From contig JAHZEA010000015.1 of the NCBI GenBank assembly GCA_019422065.1, positions 44,528 through 62,482 on the forward strand: a DNA stretch of 17,955 bases, written 5' to 3'. The notes below the pieces were generated by a model, which worked only from the letters and a program-made list of their open reading frames with translations, was not told the DNA's origin and ran no database searches. This stretch comes from Lachnospiraceae bacterium. Its GTDB lineage: Bacteria; Bacillota; Clostridia; Lachnospirales; Anaerotignaceae. Of this stretch, positions 1 through 6,681 are shown in pieces; position 1 is the stretch's first letter; each line of letters begins with the position of its first letter. Made by a program: the position numbers and the translations under genes.

Positions 1-2
1 TA

Positions 3-152
3 CTTTATTGTTTAGCTCAAATAAGTGAGCAGGAAGGCGATAATGCTCAGGCTAAGGAATACTACGGCCGAATTGTAAACGAGTTTTCGTCATCTGATGT
101 TTTTACCCGCTCAGAGCAGAAACTGACGGAGCTTTCGTCACAAACAGGATAA
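3..152 (+). CDS. C-terminal end of a TPR-like protein (partial, 5' cut)
   Basis: Only the last 49 codons are inside the window; this is the only upstream frame open from the left edge to a stop (TAA at 150-152). The residues LAQISEQEGDNAQAKEYYGR followed by IVNEF have the spacing of a tetratricopeptide repeat: small residue, Gly-Asp turn, then an A-K-x-Y-Y helix. That suggests a solenoid scaffold or adaptor protein. The rest of the protein is unseen, so its partners and cellular location cannot be stated. A terminator follows at once, so this is the end of its transcription unit. It could equally be the tail of another helical-repeat protein. Confidence 0.6.
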   Translation, partial: LYCLAQISEQEGDNAQAKEYYGRIVNEFSSSDVFTRSEQKLTELSSQTG

Positions 153-162
153 ATATACTGAT

Positions 163-215
163 AAAAAACGGAGTTTTACGGTGCATATGCATGTAAAATG
201 CCGTTTTTTGTTTTT
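163..215 (+). terminator. Rho-independent terminator after the TPR-like gene
   Basis: An AAAAAACGG arm (163-171) pairs with CCGTTTTTT (201-209), and the inner arms GTTTTAC and GTAAAAT extend the stem towards a loop containing the palindrome TGCATATGCA. A T-rich run continues to 215. The A-tract on the left makes it potentially active on both strands, though only the plus-strand gene ends here. Confidence 0.85.
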
Positions 216-244
216 AATGATAAATAATAAAATTGAATTCTGCA

Positions 245-273
245 TTGTAGTATATGGTAATTTATAGTATTAT
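245..273 (+). promoter_or_regulatory. Candidate sigma-A promoter for the methyltransferase-hslO run
   Basis: TTGTAG (245-250) and TATTAT (268-273) are separated by 17 bases, and no hairpin lies between them and the start at 319. The match is moderate, and chance matches are common in such AT-rich DNA. Confidence 0.45.
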
Positions 274-318
274 AAGTAGTGTTTTTAATAAAGGGTAAAC
301 AGTAGTGAGGTGACATTT

Positions 319-1089
319 ATGGCCGCTTACGAAGAATTTGCGTCTGTGTACGATATATTTATGGATAATATGGATTATGACATGTGGGTTAAATATCTGC
401 ATGATATTTGGGGAAAATATAATATTAATCCTAAGCTTATAGCAGAGCTTGGCTGTGGCACAGGCAATATTACCGGCAGGCTTGCCAAGGAAGGCTATGA
501 CATGATAGGTATAGATATATCAGAAGAAATGCTTTCGGTAGCAAGGCAGAAGGCTGTTGATGAAGGTGATAAGAATATACTATACCTTCTTCAGGATATG
601 ACGGAATTTGAACTGTATGGAACAGTTGATGTAATACTTTGTCTTTGTGACAGTATTAATTATATTACCGAGTATGAAGATATAGTTAAAGTTTTTAAAC
701 TGGTTAATAATTATTTGGAGCCGGGCGGGCTTTTTATATTTGATATTAACACAGAGTACAAATTTAAAAATATACTTGGCGAAAATACTTTTGCCGATAG
801 TGAGGAAAATGCGGCTTATATATGGCAGAATTACTATGATGAGAACGAAAGAATAAACGAATACTATGTTAATTTCTTTATTAAGCAGGAAAATGGTTTA
901 TATGAAAGAACCGAAGAATGTCACTACGAAAAAGCATATAAAATAGAAGAAATCAAAAAAGCACTTAATGAAGCTGGATTGGTTTTTCAATCGTGCTATG
1001 ACGCTTTTACATTTAATATGCCTAATGAAAAAAGTGAGCGTATTTATTTTGTAGCGCGTGAAAAGGGTAAATTAACTGGAGGAATATAA
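319..1089 (+). CDS. Class I SAM-dependent methyltransferase
   Basis: A 256-residue Rossmann-fold methyltransferase. The SAM-binding motif I is AELGCGTGN at residues 42-50; an acidic residue that would contact the SAM ribose sits in GIDIS (D66), and the motif IV region reads VDVILCLCDSINYI (about 103-116). LEPGGLFIFDIN (133-144) matches the post-II/III strand. The substrate cannot be inferred. A longer reading from GTG at 310 exists, but that GTG is part of the ribosome binding site GAGGTGA (307-313); with ATG at 319 the spacing is ideal, so I chose 319. The stop lies one base before hslO, so the two genes are very probably cotranscribed. There is no indication of truncation. Confidence 0.9.
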   Translation: MAAYEEFASVYDIFMDNMDYDMWVKYLHDIWGKYNINPKLIAELGCGTGNITGRLAKEGYDMIGIDISEEMLSVARQKAVDEGDKNILYLLQDMTEFELYGTVDVILCLCDSINYITEYEDIVKVFKLVNNYLEPGGLFIFDINTEYKFKNILGENTFADSEENAAYIWQNYYDENERINEYYVNFFIKQENGLYERTEECHYEKAYKIEEIKKALNEAGLVFQSCYDAFTFNMPNEKSERIYFVAREKGKLTGGI

Positions 1090-1090
1090 A

Positions 1091-1975
1091 ATGGAAGATT
1101 ATATAATTAGAGCTACTGCGGGAAACGGAAGCATTCGTGCTTTTGCCGCCATAAGCACAAATACTGTTGAAAAAGCAAGACAGATACACCAAACAACACC
1201 AGTTGCATCGGCTGCTCTTGGAAGAATGCTTACTGCCGCAGCAATGATGGGAGCAATGCTTAAATCAGAAAAAGATTTAATTACTTTACAGATAACAGGT
1301 GACGGCCCATTAAAAGGTGTTCTTGTTACATCAGACAGCAAATCAAACGTAAAAGGCTATGTAGTAAACCCTGATGTGGACATGCCTCTTAAGCCAGACG
1401 GAAAACTTAATGTAGGCGGCGCTATAGGAAACGGTTCTTTAAGAGTAATTAAGGATGTAGGTTTAAAAGAGCCATATTCCGGCTCTATAGAGCTTATTTC
1501 CGGCGAAATTGCTGATGATATTACTTATTATTTCGCAAAAAGCGAGCAGGTACCGTCTTCTGTAGGTTTAGGCGTATTGGTGGATACTGATTTAACAATT
1601 AAACATTCCGGTGGTTTTATTATACAGCTTATGCCGGATGCTCAAGAAGATGTAATTGATAAGCTGGAAAAGAAACTGCTTACCATTCCGTATATTACTG
1701 ATATGTTAAATTCAGGCTTTAATGCCGAAAAAATACTCGAAACAATATTAGGCGATTTTGGTCTTGAGATACTTGATAAAACAGGAATGGATTATAATTG
1801 CAGCTGCAGCAGACAAAGAGTAGAGCAGGCTTTAATAAGCCTTGGCAAAAAGGAGCTTGCTAAAATTATAGAAGAGGACAAAAAAGCCTCTCTTACATGC
1901 CAGTTCTGCAATAAAGTTTATGATTTTAATGAGGAAGAACTGAAAAAGCTCCTTGTTGAAGCATGCTCTAAGTAA
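1091..1975 (+). CDS. hslO: Hsp33 redox-regulated molecular chaperone
   Basis: Cytosolic holdase chaperone that is switched on by oxidative unfolding. The 294 residues match the family's usual length. The N-terminal domain includes a Met/Ala-rich segment, GRMLTAAAMMGAMLKSE (44-60). The C-terminal zinc switch is complete: CxC at C237/C239 and CxxC at C270/C273. In the known family these four cysteines bind zinc when reduced and form two disulfides when oxidised. A further Cys (C292) lies near the C-terminus. The start is set by GGAGG at 1078-1082, nine bases upstream, which overlaps the end of the methyltransferase gene; the gap to the previous stop is one base. The Nudix gene follows after 13 bases, so all three are likely one operon. 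Confidence 0.97.
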   Translation: MEDYIIRATAGNGSIRAFAAISTNTVEKARQIHQTTPVASAALGRMLTAAAMMGAMLKSEKDLITLQITGDGPLKGVLVTSDSKSNVKGYVVNPDVDMPLKPDGKLNVGGAIGNGSLRVIKDVGLKEPYSGSIELISGEIADDITYYFAKSEQVPSSVGLGVLVDTDLTIKHSGGFIIQLMPDAQEDVIDKLEKKLLTIPYITDMLNSGFNAEKILETILGDFGLEILDKTGMDYNCSCSRQRVEQALISLGKKELAKIIEEDKKASLTCQFCNKVYDFNEEELKKLLVEACSK

Positions 1976-1988
1976 AAGAGGTGCATAA

Positions 1989-2417
1989 ATGAGAGGGGAG
2001 TTTGCTTTTGCTGTAAAAGCCGTTATTATAAAAGACGATAAATTCCTTGTTCTTAAAAGGTCAAAAAGCGAAATGAATTCAAGCTACATTAATAAACATC
2101 AGTGTTGGGATTTACCGGGAGGCAGTGTTAAATACTGCGAAACGGCAATACACGCTTTACTGCGTGAAATAGAAGAAGAAACAGGTTTAAATATTTCTGT
2201 AGGCAGAATTTTAAATGTATATGACGCCATACGGACTAATATTCACATGGTTATAATTACTTATATATGCACATATTTAAGCGGAAATGTAAGATTAAGC
2301 AATGAACATGAGGCTTTTTACTGGCTTAATATAGATGAAATGCGAGACAAAAGGCTGCCTGATTGGATGGTAAATAATTTTAAAAAAGCACTTAGGGAAA
2401 TACAAGGTCAGGCTTAA
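1989..2417 (+). CDS. Nudix hydrolase
   Basis: A 142-residue hydrolase expected to cleave a nucleoside diphosphate linked to another group. The Nudix box is complete at residues 45-67: G45, five residues, E51, seven residues, then REIEEETGL. The REUxEExGU core that binds Mg2+ is intact, so the enzyme is probably active. Residues 10-24 (KAVIIKDDKFLVLKR) form the usual leading beta strands. The substrate (oxidised dNTP, ADP-ribose, NADH, RNA cap or other) cannot be told from the box alone. GAGGTG at 1978-1983 is a good ribosome binding site. The position 13 bases after hslO suggests cotranscription; a clean-up role during oxidative stress would fit but is inference. Confidence 0.9.
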   Translation: MRGEFAFAVKAVIIKDDKFLVLKRSKSEMNSSYINKHQCWDLPGGSVKYCETAIHALLREIEEETGLNISVGRILNVYDAIRTNIHMVIITYICTYLSGNVRLSNEHEAFYWLNIDEMRDKRLPDWMVNNFKKALREIQGQA

Positions 2418-2422
2418 AAATA

Positions 2423-2451
2423 TTGTTTATAATGTGTTTTTATGATATGCT
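2423..2451 (+). promoter_or_regulatory. Candidate promoter for the cyclophilin gene
   Basis: TTGTTT (2423-2428), 17 bases, TATGCT (2446-2451). The same two hexamers with the same spacing recur before the trmH-like gene (8948-8976). A TATAAT at 2428-2433 lacks a convincing -35. Moderate to weak evidence. Confidence 0.35.
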
Positions 2452-2483
2452 TAAATACATAATAAAATGAAAGGATGATTAAA

Positions 2484-3005
2484 TTGGCACAGAACCCTTT
2501 GGTAACAATGACTATTAACGGAGAAGACACAATTAAAATTGAGCTGTATCCTGAAGTAGCACCTAATACAGTAAACAATTTTATTTCTCTTATCAACAAA
2601 GGATTTTATAACGGAGTAGGCTTCCACAGAATAATAAAAGGTTTTATGATTCAGGGCGGAGACCCAGAAGGTACAGGAATGGGCGGCCCGGGATACTGCA
2701 TTAAAGGTGAGTTTAACCAGAACGGATTTAAAAATGACCTTAAGCATACAGCAGGTGTTATATCTATGGCAAGAACAATGATGCCTAATACAGCAGGCAG
2801 CCAGTTCTTTATTATGCATAAAGACGCTCCGCACCTTGATGGAGCTTACGCTGCTTTTGGTAAGGTAATTGAGGGAATGGATATTGTAGACAAGCTTGCC
2901 TGCGTTAAAACAGACAGAATGGATATGCCTGATGAGCCTCAGATAATGACTGAAGTAACAGTTGAAACTTTCGGTCAGGATTATCCTGAGCCGGTAAAAG
3001 CATAA
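2484..3005 (+). CDS. Cyclophilin-type peptidyl-prolyl cis-trans isomerase
   Basis: Speeds cis-trans isomerisation of Xaa-Pro bonds; with no signal peptide it is probably cytosolic. From the TTG at 2484 it has 173 residues, the normal size of a single-domain bacterial cyclophilin. Active-site signatures are present: FHR with the catalytic Arg (R49), FMIQGGDPEGTG (54-65), AGSQFFIM (104-111) and HLDGAYAAFGKV (117-128). Start choice: an ATG at 2475 is in frame but directly abuts the AAAGGA ribosome binding site (2469-2474), too close to be used. TTG at 2484 has proper spacing and gives the family's usual N-terminus, MAQNPLVTM. A 66-base gap and its own candidate promoter suggest a unit separate from the Nudix gene. 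Confidence 0.95.
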   Translation: MAQNPLVTMTINGEDTIKIELYPEVAPNTVNNFISLINKGFYNGVGFHRIIKGFMIQGGDPEGTGMGGPGYCIKGEFNQNGFKNDLKHTAGVISMARTMMPNTAGSQFFIMHKDAPHLDGAYAAFGKVIEGMDIVDKLACVKTDRMDMPDEPQIMTEVTVETFGQDYPEPVKA

Positions 3006-3019
3006 TTTGGATATATGTA

Positions 3020-3048
3020 GAGGCTGTCTGAATAAATCAGACAGCCTC
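3020..3048 (+). terminator. Perfect 12-bp hairpin after the cyclophilin gene
   Basis: GAGGCTGTCTGA (3020-3031) pairs perfectly with TCAGACAGCCTC (3037-3048) around the loop ATAAA. It lies 14 bases after the stop codon, where a terminator is expected. No T-tract follows on either strand, so intrinsic termination would be weak; it may act as a 3'-end stabiliser or be a dispersed palindrome. Confidence 0.6.
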
Positions 3049-3080
3049 GCGCATAGTTGTGATTAACAGGCAATCAGTTT

Positions 3081-3148
3081 CGTATTTTTAACAGGCTTAA
3101 AACGATAAAATCGTTTTATAAAAATACGTTGTAATAGGTCTTATTACA
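3081..3148. repeat. Nested and tandem inverted repeats between convergent genes
   Basis: CGTATTTTTA (3081-3090) pairs perfectly with TAAAAATACG (3119-3128), enclosing a second hairpin, AAAACGA/TCGTTTT (3099-3105/3111-3117). A third hairpin, TGTAATA/TATTACA (3130-3136/3142-3148), follows at once. The region may terminate the minus-strand DUF1540 gene or form a structured RNA. The remaining bases of the 3006-3190 gap show nothing else. Confidence 0.55.
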
Positions 3149-3190
3149 TTTTAAAATTACGTCTGAGAAAAATTTACAGTCAATAATTAA

Positions 3191-3358
3191 TTAGCAGCCG
3201 CTGTCGAGTTTGAAGGATTTGCAGTCTGTGCATTCATCTTTTGTAGGGTTTGGTTCATGTGAACTTACTGTAATTGTATCAAGTGAACAGTAATTTTCGC
3301 CTTTGCAATGATATTTGCACTGATTTACAGTACATTTAATGCTTGTATTGCGTGCCAT
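3191..3358 (-). CDS. DUF1540 small cysteine-rich protein
   Basis: A 55-residue protein with seven cysteines at 9, 14, 18, 24, 43, 46 and 55. The pattern C-x4-C-x3-C-x5-C-x18-C-x2-C and the MARNTSIKCTVNQCKY beginning fit DUF1540, a short Firmicutes domain of unknown function usually assumed to bind a metal. The start is taken at 3358 because a strong GAGGAGG ribosome binding site (complement of 3366-3372) lies seven bases upstream; an ATG six codons earlier sits beyond that site. It is transcribed divergently from the iron-sulfur DUF362 gene and shares its 88-base upstream region, so common control is possible. No signal peptide is seen. Confidence 0.85.
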   Translation of the reverse strand: MARNTSIKCTVNQCKYHCKGENYCSLDTITVSSHEPNPTKDECTDCKSFKLDSGC

Positions 3359-3446
3359 TTCAATTCCTCCTCTCAAAGTTGATAATGTTATTATGCTCTT
3401 TAAAGGCTGTTTTATTCACTATACAAACAAAAAAGGAGAGTAATAT

Positions 3447-4556
3447 ATGGAAAAATCAAAAGTTTATTATACTGATATGCGAGTAAAAATGGGCAACAAT
3501 CTTTTACAGAAATTAGAAAAATTAATTAAAGAAGCTGGAATAGGAAATATAGACTTTAATAAAAAATTTGTTGCTATTAAACTTAATTTTGGCGAGCCGG
3601 GCAATATGTCTTATATTAGACCAAACTATGCTAAAACTGTTGCAGATGTAGTGCGTTCTTTAGGTGGAGAGCCTTTCCTTACAGACTGTAATACACTTTA
3701 TGTAGGCAGAAGAAAACAGGCTCTTGAACACATAAGCGCTGCATATGAAAATGGTTTTACACCTATGACAACTGGCTGTCATATTATAATAGCTGATGGA
3801 CTTAAAGGCACTGATGAAACAATAGTACCTATAGATGGAGAGCTTGTTAAAGAAGCTAAGATAGGTACAGCCATTATGGATGCTGATATTTTTATATCAC
3901 TTAATCATTTTAAAGGCCATGACCAGGCAGGCTTTGGCGGCGCAATTAAAAATATTGGTATGGGCAGCGGAAGCAGAGCTGGCAAAATGGAAATGCACAG
4001 CGACGGAAAACCTTCTATTTCAGAGAGAAAATGTGTAAACTGTAAAGTCTGTTCAAAAATCTGTGCTCATGACGCAATAAGCTATGACTCAGGCAAAGCT
4101 AAAATTGACCTTAATAAATGTGTAGGCTGTGGCAGATGTATAGGTGTATGCGCATTTAATGCTATTAAACCAACATATGATATTTCGATAGATTCATTTA
4201 ACAAAAAAATGGCAGAGTATGCATGGGCTGTTGTTAAAGACAAACCAGCATTCCATATTAACCTTGTAATGGATGTTTCACCATACTGTGACTGCCATGC
4301 TGAAAATGATGTGGCTATTATTCCTAATGTAGGCATGTTTGCTTCATTTGACCCAGTAGCACTTGACAAAGCTTGTGCTGATATGGCAAACAAACAGCCG
4401 GTTATGCACGGAAGCGCTATTGACCATGGCAGCTGCGACTGTGGACATGACCATTTTGCTGCTATGCACCCTACAACAGACTGGTTAGGATGTCTTGAGC
4501 ATGCTCAGAAAATAGGAATGGGTTCACTTGAATATGAACTTATTGAGGTAAAATAA
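3447..4556 (+). CDS. DUF362 domain protein with two [4Fe-4S] clusters
   Basis: A 369-residue protein. Residues about 40-190 and 265-345 form the DUF362 fold (VAIKLNFGEPGN at 42-53, ISLNHFKGHDQAGFGGAIKN at 150-169). Between them lies a bacterial ferredoxin-type module: C196-x2-C199-x2-C202-x3-C206 and C225-x2-C228-x2-C231-x3-C235, enough for two [4Fe-4S] clusters. Further Cys and His residues near the C-terminus (PYCDCH at 279-284, HGSCDCGHDH at 327-336) could bind another metal, which is inference. Members are electron-transfer or redox proteins whose substrate is rarely known. The ribosome binding site AAAGGAGAG (3432-3440) is six bases before the ATG. No signal peptide, so cytosolic. The function is not known. 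Confidence 0.9.
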   Translation: MEKSKVYYTDMRVKMGNNLLQKLEKLIKEAGIGNIDFNKKFVAIKLNFGEPGNMSYIRPNYAKTVADVVRSLGGEPFLTDCNTLYVGRRKQALEHISAAYENGFTPMTTGCHIIIADGLKGTDETIVPIDGELVKEAKIGTAIMDADIFISLNHFKGHDQAGFGGAIKNIGMGSGSRAGKMEMHSDGKPSISERKCVNCKVCSKICAHDAISYDSGKAKIDLNKCVGCGRCIGVCAFNAIKPTYDISIDSFNKKMAEYAWAVVKDKPAFHINLVMDVSPYCDCHAENDVAIIPNVGMFASFDPVALDKACADMANKQPVMHGSAIDHGSCDCGHDHFAAMHPTTDWLGCLEHAQKIGMGSLEYELIEVK

Positions 4557-4590
4557 AAAAATTATTTGTTTAATGAATAAAAGAGAATAA

Positions 4591-4657
4591 TTTGACATAT
4601 TAAAATTAATGCCGGATACATAATTCGGCATTTTTTTAATGCCTGTCAATGTATAAT
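4591..4657 (+). promoter_or_regulatory. Candidate spoIIG promoter with Spo0A-box-like sites
   Basis: A perfect TATAAT lies at 4652-4657, 20 bases before the spoIIGA ATG. No good -35 sits 17 bases upstream. Instead there are matches to the Spo0A box TGTCGAA: TTCGGCA (4624-4630, reverse strand, one mismatch), TTTGACA (4591-4597, reverse strand, one mismatch) and TGTCAAT (4644-4650, two mismatches). In Bacillus the spoIIG operon is driven by sigma-A with activation by phosphorylated Spo0A bound near the -35. TTGACA at 4592-4597 is an alternative -35 for an upstream start. Confidence 0.4.
4602..4638 (+). terminator. Rho-independent terminator after the DUF362 gene
   Basis: AATGCCG (4608-4614) pairs with CGGCATT (4626-4632) around an 11-base loop, followed by TTTTTTT (4631-4637). 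It separates the DUF362 gene from the sporulation operon and partly overlaps the possible regulatory sites of that operon. Confidence 0.8.
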
Positions 4658-4676
4658 CTCTTTAGGTGAGTTAAGC

Positions 4677-5543
4677 ATGACAGTATATTTAGATGTTTGT
4701 TTTTTGATTAATTTTGTTATGGATTTTGTTGTGTTTTTCATAACAGGCGTAATTTCAAAAAGCAGAGCTTCTTTAAAAAGAATAGCTATTGTATGTCTTG
4801 CCGAATCTGGATTTTATTGTTTATTGGCTTTAAGCGGAGTTATTTTTGGTTTATCCGGATTAGCTATTGCTGTTTTGTCCAATTTAGTGGCGCTTTATAC
4901 TGTGTTTAAACCTGTTTCAATACGGCGATTTTTAGAGCAGGCGTTAATTATGGTTTTAACAGCATTTACTCTTTGCGGCCTTTCGATTTGGATAATGTGT
5001 TTTTCAAATATACCCCAGGCGTTAAAGGCTTATTTTGGTATGGGGTATGGGAAATACACAGCAGCTGTGCTTATAATTACAGCTGTTATTGCTTATGGCT
5101 TTATTAAGTTTTCGGGCAGGTGGATAGATGTTTTTTATGCCCAAAGGGCAAAGTTTTGCCGAATTAAAATTTATTATAATAATTCTGTATGTGAGCTGAC
5201 AGCTCTTATAGACAGCGGGAATTTTTTGAAGGCAAAAGATAACAGAGCTCTTATTGTGGCAGAAACAGGGGCTGTATGTTCAATGTTTAAAGAGAATTTT
5301 AATGGTTTTATAAAAGGAGAATTCCGCTTTTTATATGAAATTAATTATACTGCCCTTGGAAACACAAAAGGTCTGCTAAAAGTAATAAGGCCGGATAAAA
5401 CCGAGTACATATTTGATGGAAAAACAAGTGTATTTTATAGCAGTGACTTAGCTTTATATAATGGCGTTTTATCCCCAAAAGGAGGGTACAAAGCTATTAT
5501 ATCAGGTGACGACTACAATAGAATAAGGGGGCTGGGAAAATGA
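4677..5543 (+). CDS. spoIIGA: Sigma-E processing peptidase SpoIIGA
   Basis: Membrane-embedded aspartic protease that removes the pro-sequence of sigma-E after asymmetric septation. The first about 145 of 288 residues form roughly five hydrophobic segments (for example 4-24, 34-59, 61-77, 88-108, 127-146). The cytosolic C-terminal domain carries the aspartic protease signature ALIDSGN with catalytic D179, close to D183 of the Bacillus enzyme. In the known system SpoIIGA is activated by SpoIIR from the forespore; spoIIR is not in this window. AGGTGAG (4664-4670) is the ribosome binding site, and the stop overlaps the sigE start in ATGA, so the two are translationally coupled. The length is normal. 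Confidence 0.95.
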   Translation: MTVYLDVCFLINFVMDFVVFFITGVISKSRASLKRIAIVCLAESGFYCLLALSGVIFGLSGLAIAVLSNLVALYTVFKPVSIRRFLEQALIMVLTAFTLCGLSIWIMCFSNIPQALKAYFGMGYGKYTAAVLIITAVIAYGFIKFSGRWIDVFYAQRAKFCRIKIYYNNSVCELTALIDSGNFLKAKDNRALIVAETGAVCSMFKENFNGFIKGEFRFLYEINYTALGNTKGLLKVIRPDKTEYIFDGKTSVFYSSDLALYNGVLSPKGGYKAIISGDDYNRIRGLGK

Positions 5544-6271
5544 ACCTGCTGTATTTTTATTTTTTATTTAAGTATAATTTAGAAACATTAAGGCTTAAAT
5601 TGGCTCGAAGGCCGCAGGAAATTTATTACATAGGAGGAAGCGATATTTTTCCTCCGCCGTTGGAAGCCGAAGAAGAAGAAGCTATACTTAAAATGCTGGG
5701 TACTGATGAGGAAGAAAGGGCAAAGGCTATATTAATTGAGAGAAATTTAAGACTAGTTGTTTACATAGCCAGAAAATTTGAAAACACAGGCATTAATGTG
5801 GAAGATTTAATTTCAATAGGCACTATAGGTCTTATTAAGGCTATAAATACATTTAAAACTGAAAAGAAAATCAAGCTTGCAACATATGCTTCAAGGTGTA
5901 TTGAAAACGAGATTTTAATGTATTTAAGGCGTAATTCAAAAACAAAAACTGAGGTTTCTATTGATGAGCCATTAAATGTTGATTGGGAAGGAAACGAGCT
6001 TTTATTAAGTGATATTTTAGGTACAGACTCAGATATAATATGCCGAGGCATTGAGGATGAGGTTGATAAAAGCCTGCTAAAAAAAGCTATATCACACCTT
6101 AGCAGCAGAGAAAAAAAGATTGTAAGCTTACGCTTTGGCATAAGCTCAGACGGTGAGGAAAAAACGCAAAAAGAGGTAGCCGACCTTTTAGGTATATCTC
6201 AGTCTTATATTTCAAGGCTTGAAAAACGAATTATAAATAGACTTAAAAAAGAAATGATGAAATTTACATAA
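5540..6271 (+). CDS. sigE: Sporulation sigma factor E precursor (pro-sigma-E)
   Basis: Directs early mother-cell transcription during sporulation. The 243 residues comprise a hydrophobic pro-sequence (MNLLYFYFLFKYNLETL...), region 2 (about 67-133, with IERNLRLVVYIARKFENTGI and TYASRCIENEILMYLRR) and region 4 with the helix-turn-helix EKTQKEVADLLGISQSYISR (207-226). QEIYYIGGSDIFPPPL aligns with the Bacillus processing site, so cleavage is expected between Y29 and Y30. The ATG overlaps the spoIIGA stop by four bases; GGGGG about nine bases upstream is the ribosome binding site. Unlike many Firmicutes, sigG does not follow: a terminator and opposite-strand genes do. Confidence 0.97.
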   Translation: MNLLYFYFLFKYNLETLRLKLARRPQEIYYIGGSDIFPPPLEAEEEEAILKMLGTDEEERAKAILIERNLRLVVYIARKFENTGINVEDLISIGTIGLIKAINTFKTEKKIKLATYASRCIENEILMYLRRNSKTKTEVSIDEPLNVDWEGNELLLSDILGTDSDIICRGIEDEVDKSLLKKAISHLSSREKKIVSLRFGISSDGEEKTQKEVADLLGISQSYISRLEKRIINRLKKEMMKFT

Positions 6272-6276
6272 TAATT

Positions 6277-6319
6277 AAACCGCGGAATTAACTGTTTACA
6301 GCTGCTGCCGCGGTTTTTT
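6277..6319 (+). terminator. Strong Rho-independent terminator after sigE
   Basis: AAACCGCGG (6277-6285) pairs perfectly with CCGCGGTTT (6308-6316), followed by a run of six T (6314-6319). The 22-base loop contains ACAGCTGCTG. It ends the spoIIGA-sigE operon and may also stop azlD transcription arriving on the other strand, where the T-run is weaker. Confidence 0.9.
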
Positions 6320-6354
6320 GCTGTTTTAATAAAAATGTATAGTAAATATCCAAA

Positions 6355-6681
6355 TTAAAATATTGACTGAACCAATACCATATATAATATAGTGCCGCCG
6401 GCAATGCTTAATAGAGTGTTTTTCTTCCATAAATGCAAAAGAGTAATAAAAAGTAAAGATATAATTTCCGGCAGGCCGTGACTGCCAGAAACAAAAGAAA
6501 CATTCTTAAAGCAGTATACAACAAGAAATCCTATTATAGCGCTTGGAAGTACAACAGATAAATACCGCAAAAATTCAGGAGTCTTTTTATTTGGCGGGAA
6601 AATTATAAAAGGCAAAAAACGTGTTGTCATAGTACCTAAAACAACACATAGTATAGTTATTATTTTTTCCTGAACAGGCAT
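6355..6681 (-). CDS. azlD: AzlD family branched-chain amino acid exporter subunit
   Basis: Small membrane partner of AzlC; the pair exports branched-chain amino acids and analogues such as azaleucine. The 108 residues show about four hydrophobic segments, with the family-typical MTTRFLPFIIFP early on (residues 18-29), then LSVVLPSAIIGFLVVYCF and a C-terminal TILYMVLVQSIF. Its start lies inside the end of azlC (22-base overlap), so translation is probably coupled. GAGGTGA within azlC, about nine bases upstream, is its ribosome binding site. The exported compound is inferred from the family only; it cannot be confirmed here. Confidence 0.88.
   Translation of the reverse strand: MPVQEKIITILCVVLGTMTTRFLPFIIFPPNKKTPEFLRYLSVVLPSAIIGFLVVYCFKNVSFVSGSHGLPEIISLLFITLLHLWKKNTLLSIAGGTILYMVLVQSIF

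Noticed and set aside
310..318. GTG at 310 as the methyltransferase start
   Set aside because: The GTG is part of the GAGGTGA ribosome binding site; ATG at 319 has ideal spacing.
4597..4622. Sigma-E type promoter (ATATT ... gATACA) before spoIIGA
   Set aside because: The half-sites are incomplete and the spacing is not quite right; the sequence also lies in a terminator stem-loop, so chance resemblance is likelier.
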